From Anthostomella pinea (taxonomy: Eukaryota > Ascomycota > Sordariomycetes > Xylariales > Xylariaceae): a stretch of DNA of 64,000 nt. Where the stretch lies: assembly GCA_963556695.1 (NCBI GenBank), contig CAUWAG010000007.1, positions 3,224,001-3,288,000 of the forward strand, written 5' to 3'. This document shows positions 58,278 through 64,000 of this stretch, piece after piece. The stretch's first letter is position 1, and every line of letters begins with the position of its first letter. Position numbers and translations under genes: made by a program. The notes below the pieces were generated by a model, which did no database searches, was not told the DNA's origin, and saw only the letters and a list, made by a program, of their open reading frames with translations.

Positions 58278-58970
58278 AGAATGGATGACTAGATGCCCGT
58301 GTCAATGTGTTTCGTTTGATGTACCTAACATTGACTGACAACAATGGTATCGGCATCTCTGGGATGAGTTGTATCTGTTGTGTCGATTTGCATTATGATG
58401 TCTTTGTTATTGTTGCTGGGTGTTGACCCAGCTTGGTTTCTGCCTGTTTCATTAAAGGCCTTGGATCTGGCTCTTTCTCCGGCTAGCCTTATTTCCTGGA
58501 TTTGTTCCCATGTGTGCTTATGGATGATGCCTTTCATGGCCTTAGGGCGTGCAGGGCATTTGTCAAAGTTGGCAGTATGAGGTCCTTTGCAGTTGACACA
58601 CTTTGGGATTGGTTTTTCGCACTCCCCCTGGTGTACTGTACCGGCACAATGTGCACATACTTGCTTTTCACATCGGTACTTCCTACCATGGTATCTGAAG
58701 CAGCTCGCACACTGGTGAACCTTGGGGGAGTATTGAATGTGCCTTGAGGTCATTAAATGAGCAAAAAGCGTGAATAGTTTCTTTGCTGCACGGGGCAGAG
58801 AGATCACCCATGTGGTCTCCGGATCAGAATCAACTGTATTCCTTGAGAATATGCACCTTAAAGGTCTGTCACCTATTTGGGCTTTAATTTCATCAGCAAT
58901 AGCAATGTCGGTAATGTCGATTGTTAATCCTTCCGCACTGATGACCTTTCTTGGGCATCTATCGACCTTA

Positions 58971-60906
58971 ACATCTCACCCCCCCCTGCGGACCACCCCC
59001 CCACGGACCACTCCACACCACACCACTCTCATTCAGATGAAGCCATCTACAACCACCACAGTTGCTAAATACACTAAGGTCGTGGTGTTCTAACCATAAT
59101 ACAGCTCCCAGAATCCGATTCCGACCCTAAATCTTCACCAGGGACCTCTTGTGGGACCTCTTCGCCTGCAGCGGAGTCCCTATAGACCCTCCTGTTCCTT
59201 AGCTCTATTTTGGCCTCCCTTATATTAGCCATTGTGACAAATCGTTTCCCTGGTGTTGGTTTGATTGCTTTTCGAGTGGTATTAGCCTTTTTAGCCATTT
59301 GAGCCTCAAGCAGCTCACATTTGGCCCGTAGATTTGTAATGGTAGCAGCCTGAACATCCATGGCCTTGCCAGCCTTCCGCACCAACAAGCGCTCAGAGGG
59401 CCCCCCAAAGGAAGGGTCTTTTCTTTCGAGCTTTTGAGCACTTTCCCGTAAAGCCCGGCTTCCAGAGGGTGTTGTGACAATGGTTTTAGCTACCATCTCA
59501 AGAAAATCTGGTGTTGTGGCTCGCTCGGAAGCCTTAGGGTCCCTCTGGCGTGCCCTGGCCACCCCCTTGTCCTCCAGAATCACATATTTTGACTTCAACG
59601 CCTCTGTTCTGTTGCGAGGAACAATCCCAGTCTTTTTCCAGGCAATTATGATGTTGAGGAGCGTCATTATGTCCTTCTTGGCCTGCTCGTAGCACTCCAA
59701 AACCTCCTCCTTAGATGGCCTGAGTCCCAGACGGCCGCTGGGCGTCTCCTGGAGTAAGGTCTTCAACCTCTTCTTCACCAAATTGAAGACTCCTATATCT
59801 AACACCTGGACTACATGGGAGCAGTGAGGTTCATAAAAGATCAACCATACTTTGTTTCTCAAGCAGGTGGCTAGGAACTCGTCATTCGTGTGGGAGTCGT
59901 GGCCATCACACACCAAAACCACCCATGTGTTGCCGTGGACCTCCCAAATGTGAGGAATAAAGATACGTTGAAGCCATTCTAACGCAATGGGATTCGAGGT
60001 CCATCTATTGGGCGACGTAATAAACCTCCAGTCGGTGAATTTGTCCTCATTTTGGTTGCTAAATCACTGGGCTTGTACGTTAACCCCCTTGAGAATCACC
60101 AGCGGCGGCAAGGTCTCACCAGATCCGTTCACACACTCTAGGGCAGTTATCCATTCACCCTTCTTGACCCCTTTCTTTATAGTCACGTTGCCAGAGGCCT
60201 CGGAGACCACCCAATGGGAGTCCCCAACCCCCTGGGCGATTCCTATTTCGTCGATGTTGTACCAGCGTGCTGGCATGAGGTTAACCACGTCAGGGGCGTC
60301 ACACCGATCGAAAAAAATGTTGATATTTGCCGCTGTAGCACCATTCACTCGGTTATAGTCGATAACACGAGACTTCATTATCTTGATTTCCGGGTTTCGA
60401 GACAGGAACTTGGATGCCCAATTTTTCCCTAATTCTCGAGCATCCCCGGTGGCATGGAGCATCCGCTGGGCCATGAGACGGAACTTAGAGACCGCTGGAG
60501 AATACCCTAGCCGTGCTTGCCCCTGGGCCCAGCTTGCCAGCTTATGTTCGAGATACGGTGAAAGAGCCTGTTGGAGAGCGCTGGTCTCATTCCGCGTTGG
60601 GGTGCCAGAGATTCGTCGGTTGACGTACGAACGACTGATTTGCCATTCGAGGGCTAACGAGCGGACTGGAGCTCCGTGTTGGATGGCCAAAATGGCGGCT
60701 TCAGCTTTTATTTGACAGTCGTAAAATGACATCATGAGATTCAGCAGTAGATAAGGATTCAAATAGTGTGCTTTGTAAAAAAAAAGATGCAAAAGTAATG
60801 GTGTAGATGGTGGATCACCATAATCCTGGTGGTTGGTGAATTACGCGTTTGTGGGTCAGAACGCACTGGTCCGCGGGGGGGTGGTCCGCAGGGGGGTGGG
60901 AGATGT
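58971..60906 (-). mobile_element. Fot1/pogo-type DNA transposon, copy B (1936 bp), nested in the LINE
   Basis: It has the same inverted repeats, length and gene as copy A at 11131-13066, with TA on both sides (58969-58970 and 60907-60908). Cutting it out with one TA restores the LINE ORF1 frame exactly. The differences from copy A that I noticed are nearly all transitions. Confidence 0.95.
59074..60735 (-). pseudogene. Pogo/Fot1 transposase, copy B, one stop codon
   Basis: One frame of 554 codons starts at the ATG at 60735. The helix-turn-helix (AILAIQHGAP to SRSYVNRRISG), codon 106 Trp (intact) and the three catalytic Asp (WYNIDEIGIAQG, VLVCDGHDSH, VVQVLDIGVF) are all present. The only break is TGA at codon 224 (60066-60064), between VNVQAQ and FSNQNEDKF, where family members are expected to have Trp. 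Copy A has the same TGA. Apart from it the enzyme looks complete. The basic C-terminus ends with an acidic Ser-rich stretch (GSESDSGSC). Confidence 0.88.
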
Positions 60907-62190
60907 TATAGTGATGCCAGACGGTATGGGTCTCGATCTTTTCTGCCTTGAGATTATCGGTGATTTCTTCTTGGAAGGCCAGGAGCTTAGCCTGAGTTGG
61001 CTTGTCCCTTGGGTGTAAGGTAAATCCGGAGGGGCACCGGGTCACTTCTCTAAGCTCTTAAGGGTGGAGCTTAAGTCTTCTGTTCAGTATAGACTTTATT
61101 CTATAAGGCTCTAGGTGGCTATTATCCATGCAGACAAAGGCCCAGAGATCATCCTGTTTCTTCTTCAGTTGATTGGTAGTGATACGGGCGCCAGGCTGTG
61201 TTTTCTTTATGGTAATATTGACTGTCCGTGGATGCTGTCGTTGGCTAGAGGAGACAGCTTGGGCAAAGGTCATGGTGGGCTTTACCATCCCTATCCCCCT
61301 AGGGATGGTCTTTCTTTTGGGCAGATCTCGGGTTTCCAGCCACTCGCTCAGACATTTAGAGAAGAAAGCGCTGAACTCCTTGGCATGAGAGTATAGTTCG
61401 GTTCCAATTTTCTTAAGTGTCTTATTAACCGCTGCAGCACACTCTTAAAACATTGTTATCCTGGCTTTATAAAGGTGTTTGTCTTTAGCCAGTATTCTGG
61501 CAACTTGGTCCTGGCACTCTAAGGAGAAGGTTTTATTCTTTATACCGTATATAATGGCTTGGTCTGTCGAGATTTTGTTCAATTAAGGTCGTTTTATTCT
61601 AGTGGTGCTGTTGTCATTAATATTTCAGGATTTTCCTTTCAGAGGAGAAATAACGGTGAAGTCAGCCTCAGAGACTTGTGACGGGCTGCTGCTGATGTCG
61701 TCAAGCAGCGCCTGGCGGAGCCTGCTCGGAGTTGCCGGGCTGTATGTCTTTCTAGGGCCCGGGGATTTGAGCACGCCGCCAGTGGTTGTCTTTGGGACGG
61801 CCACAGGCGTGTTTGGGGGCCCGTCGTGGAAGGGTACCATCTGGCTTGTGAGAAAAATTCTCTTATGCCTTAGCAGAGATAGTCAGTTACTGAGAGAAGT
61901 GCCTACTTTAGTGCAAATATCAAGGTTGCGCCCTAACAGCGGGGCGCCAAGAAAAATAGTTGTTTTTGTGAGGCTCGTTCCATCTAGGGGTTATGATAGC
62001 TACATGTAAGATGCAAGAGACACATCTAAGCTAGACACCGGAACCTGATTCTTAATATCTTACATGGTAGTATTGGTACCGTTTAAGCAGCTCTAGCAAT
62101 TGACGTGAGAACAATGCATGACCGAGCGGAAGTAACATTTCTTTTTAAGAAGCATACTTGTCTAACAATACTTAGCTAGCTAAGTGTTGC

Positions 62191-63530
62191 TCATATGCCC
62201 TCGTCCTCTTCATCCTCACCACCACCCCCGATATCCGCAATCAGCTGCATGCCCCTAGCCCGCGCTCTCTCCTGCTTGATGTCCCACTGCTGCGTCATCG
62301 TGATGGAGTCATCGCCGTCGTCATTGCCCTCGCCATCGGCATCATTCTCGTCCTCGTCGTCTTCGACATCTGGCTTCGTCTCGCTGGCCTGCGCGCGCTT
62401 GATCTTGCGCAGGATGACTTGGTCTGAGTAAAAGTCGGCAAGCGATACTTCCTGTTTACGAATTTAGCCACGTGCCGCAAGTCATGAGCGGTACATCAGG
62501 TAATGTAGCCACGGAACGAAAGCTGCGTCAGTCTTACCTTGTTACACCCGGTCTGTGGGCACATTGCTCGGCCGCCCTGGTGGCCTCGGAGAAACTCTGC
62601 AATGGCAGGCTTGTTAAACGTATGCTTGCACTTGCGACTCGTGTACGGCTGGTCCATGACCACCATCGACAGCGGGCAGTTGATACTGATGTGCTCTTCC
62701 GCGAGCACTAAGTCCTCATCCTCGTCATCGTCCCCGTCTCCATCTCCACCATTCTGCGTGAACCAGCGCGTAGCATCGGGCAGCGGCTTGCCGTCTTGTC
62801 CGTGGATGGCGTCGTGCCACATGGACTTGAAGCCCACATAGTCGTTGTTTAGCCCGTAGCGCTCGTGCAGCGTCTTGGTGGCGTAGTCATCTGCCGCCTT
62901 CTTCTTCTCGTGGCGCAGGATGCGCGTCGGGCCCACGACATCGGGCTCCGCATCCGCCATGTCCTCGTCCTCGTCCTCCTCTCCAGCGGCGTTGTCGCGG
63001 GCGTCGCGCGCAGCCTTCCACTGCACCGCGTTCGCGGTCTCGGCCTCGACCCTGCGCACCGTGTCCTTCAGCGCCTGCTTGCCGTCTTCGAGCTCGATGC
63101 GCAGGTCGATGACGTCGCGGACGGCGCGGTCGCACTCGTCGGTCAGCTGCGGCACGTCGACCCGCAGCGCCAGCACCGCCTTCTCCTCAGCCCACTCCCT
63201 CTCGTTCTTCTCGGCTTGGCTCTGCTCGCGCTTCTCCTGCATGCGCCGCAGCGAGCCCTTCCGCGTGCTGTAGCGGTCGTTGATGTTGCCCACGCTGCTG
63301 GTCAGGAGGCTGATTGATTTGTTCAGCTCGTCCTCGTACTTGCGCGTGTCCTGGTTTCTCGAGAGCTCGGCCAGCGCCCGGCGCGCCTCTGTATTGAGCG
63401 GGCATGAGGGGGGCTCGTACTCGGGGAGCTGTGCGGGGCCGTTGGCTTGCGGCACTTGAGATGATGATGCGGCGCTGGGTCGGCCACGGTTGCGCTGAGC
63501 TCCAGACTGGAGTCTGCCACGACTAGACAT
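62191..63530 (-). CDS. nse2: Nse2/Mms21 SUMO ligase of the Smc5/6 complex
   Basis: Exons 63530-62538 and 62451-62191 join across intron 62537-62452 (GTAAGA donor, CAG acceptor) into 417 residues. The N-terminal two-thirds is helical and coiled-coil (RKYEDELNKSISLLTSSVG, EKREQSQAEKNEREWAEEK, VRDVIDLRIELEDGKQALK). This is the part that docks on Smc5. An acidic tract is followed by the SP-RING at about 285-331: CPLSMVVMDQPYTSRKCKHTF, then MCPQTGCNK. The exon after the intron starts EVSLADFYSDQVILRKIKR, the conserved L-x-D-x-x-L-x3-I-x-R end of zf-Nse proteins. It ends in a Gly/Asp/Glu-rich tail. Nse2 attaches SUMO to proteins during recombination repair. The family position is firm; the very acidic tail is a lineage feature. 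Confidence 0.92.
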
Positions 63531-64000
63531 ATTGAGGTGCGCTTAATGAGGTCAGTGAGTGAGAGAAGTGAAAGGACTGATGCGATTGAATGAGATCCGT
63601 AATTCTGGTGTAATTTGGTCGGATCAGACTCCGCTCGTGGTGGTGTTTTGTGCTGTGTGGTCGATGCAGCCAAGAACAAAGTGAAGCTGAAGCGCGTCTC
63701 CCAGTCGCGTTGAGTGGTTGCCGATAAGGGTGCTATCAATATCTATCACACTGTACTCCAGCACTGTGCTTTTCGTGATCTCGAGACCCACTTTTCAAGT
63801 TGCCGTTCGATTGCTGCACCAAAAGACCGAAACGACTTTGCAGCACAAGGTTTCAAGTTCAGAGCTGCTTTTCCAAGGAATTGATTACAAGCATGCCAAA
63901 AGTGCAACAATGTCCCAGATTAGATACATTTCTTTCATTACTTGGCAGACGGAGGCTACAGCGCATCATTTCGTAACAACCGTGCTGTTTCCCGTATTAC
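63531..64000. other. Upstream region of nse2
   Basis: This is presumed promoter and leader sequence. I see no gene. Confidence 0.4.

Larger units (their letters stand above)
58325..61840 (-). pseudogene. LINE ORF1 (Gag-like, zinc knuckles), split by a DNA transposon
   Basis: The ATG at 61840 opens MVPFHDGPPNTPVAVPKTTT. Further on come FAQAVSSSQRQHPRTVNIT and PRDKPTQAKLLAFQEEITD, up to VWHHY, where the frame meets the TA target of copy B (60907-60908). After the transposon the frame resumes at 58970 (KVDRCPRKVISAEGL) and ends in CCHC-type knuckles (CASCFRYHGRKYRCEKQVC, CAHCAGTVHQGEC, CVNCKGPHTANFDKC). Stops lie at about 61625 and 61058. The second is CAA-to-TAA in the middle of an otherwise continuous frame. 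Confidence 0.8.
54541..61990 (-). mobile_element. Tad-type LINE retrotransposon, degenerate, with a DNA transposon nested inside
   Basis: The element reads right to left. ORF1 (Gag-like, CCHC) starts at 61840. ORF2 (endonuclease, reverse transcriptase, RNase H) runs from 58277 to about 54890. A 3' end lies near 54541, where the plus strand turns pyrimidine-rich (CTTTTTTTTCTTCC), the complement of an A-rich tail. Domain order and the C-terminal CSCG-x-H-FFC motif match the Tad clade of fungal LINEs. Without the nested transposon it is about 5.5 kb. Stops recur, mostly where CAA or CAG would become TAA or TAG. The 5' limit is approximate, as I found no target duplication. Confidence 0.82.

Noticed and set aside
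1..64000. Biosynthetic gene cluster around the EthD-domain protein
   Set aside because: No polyketide synthase, NRPS, P450 or transporter gene is recognisable in the window.

Overview
The window looks like nuclear DNA of a filamentous ascomycete (Pezizomycotina). Genes are interrupted by short introns of about 41-136 bp, with GTAAGT/GTGAGT-type donors and CTAAC/CTGAC branch sites. The recognisable genes are fungal: creC, a creD-type arrestin, the Miro GTPase gem1, an Slm1-type PH protein, an Nse2/Mms21 SUMO ligase, Clr5-domain and DUF3433 proteins. The mobile DNA is a Fot1/pogo DNA transposon and a Tad-type LINE. Many stop codons inside old coding sequence are explained by C-to-T change on the coding strand (CAA/CAG/CGA to TAA/TAG/TGA), as expected of repeat-induced point mutation (RIP) or long deamination.

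Left part (1-25 kb), accessory: a partial membrane protein (1-729), a two-exon protein of unknown role (2288-3300), a Ser/Pro-rich protein with a degenerate retropepsin-like domain (4674-6428), gene relics (7077-7390, 13672-14329, 21638-22418), a GPI-type cysteine-rich surface protein (about 7870-8418), an EthD-domain protein (8827-9141), Fot1-like copy A (11131-13066), an uncharacterised coiled-coil/zinc-ribbon protein (15646-17253), an orphan protein (19132-19998) and a Clr5-domain protein (22827-23765). Long gene-poor stretches separate them.

Middle part (25-46 kb), more conserved: a large DUF3433 membrane protein with a frameshift (25822-29594), Slm1-like BAR/PH protein (30956-32508), creD-type arrestin (33868-35938), creC (40736-42849) and gem1 (43996-45937, divergent from creC). 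CreC is the WD-repeat partner of the deubiquitinase CreB; CreD is an arrestin adaptor for the ubiquitin ligase HulA. Both act in carbon-source-controlled ubiquitin turnover, and they lie 5 kb apart here.

Right part (48-64 kb): two decayed paralogues of an uncharacterised family (49102-50113 and 53084-54019) flank a class I haem peroxidase gene (50956-51996). A possible tRNA-derived SINE head follows. Then comes a roughly 5.5 kb Tad-type LINE on the minus strand (about 54541-61990), whose ORF1 is split by Fot1-like copy B (58971-60906). The window closes with nse2 (62191-63530).

Exon limits were read from splice signals and frame continuity by eye. Functions follow from family resemblance; no database search was possible.
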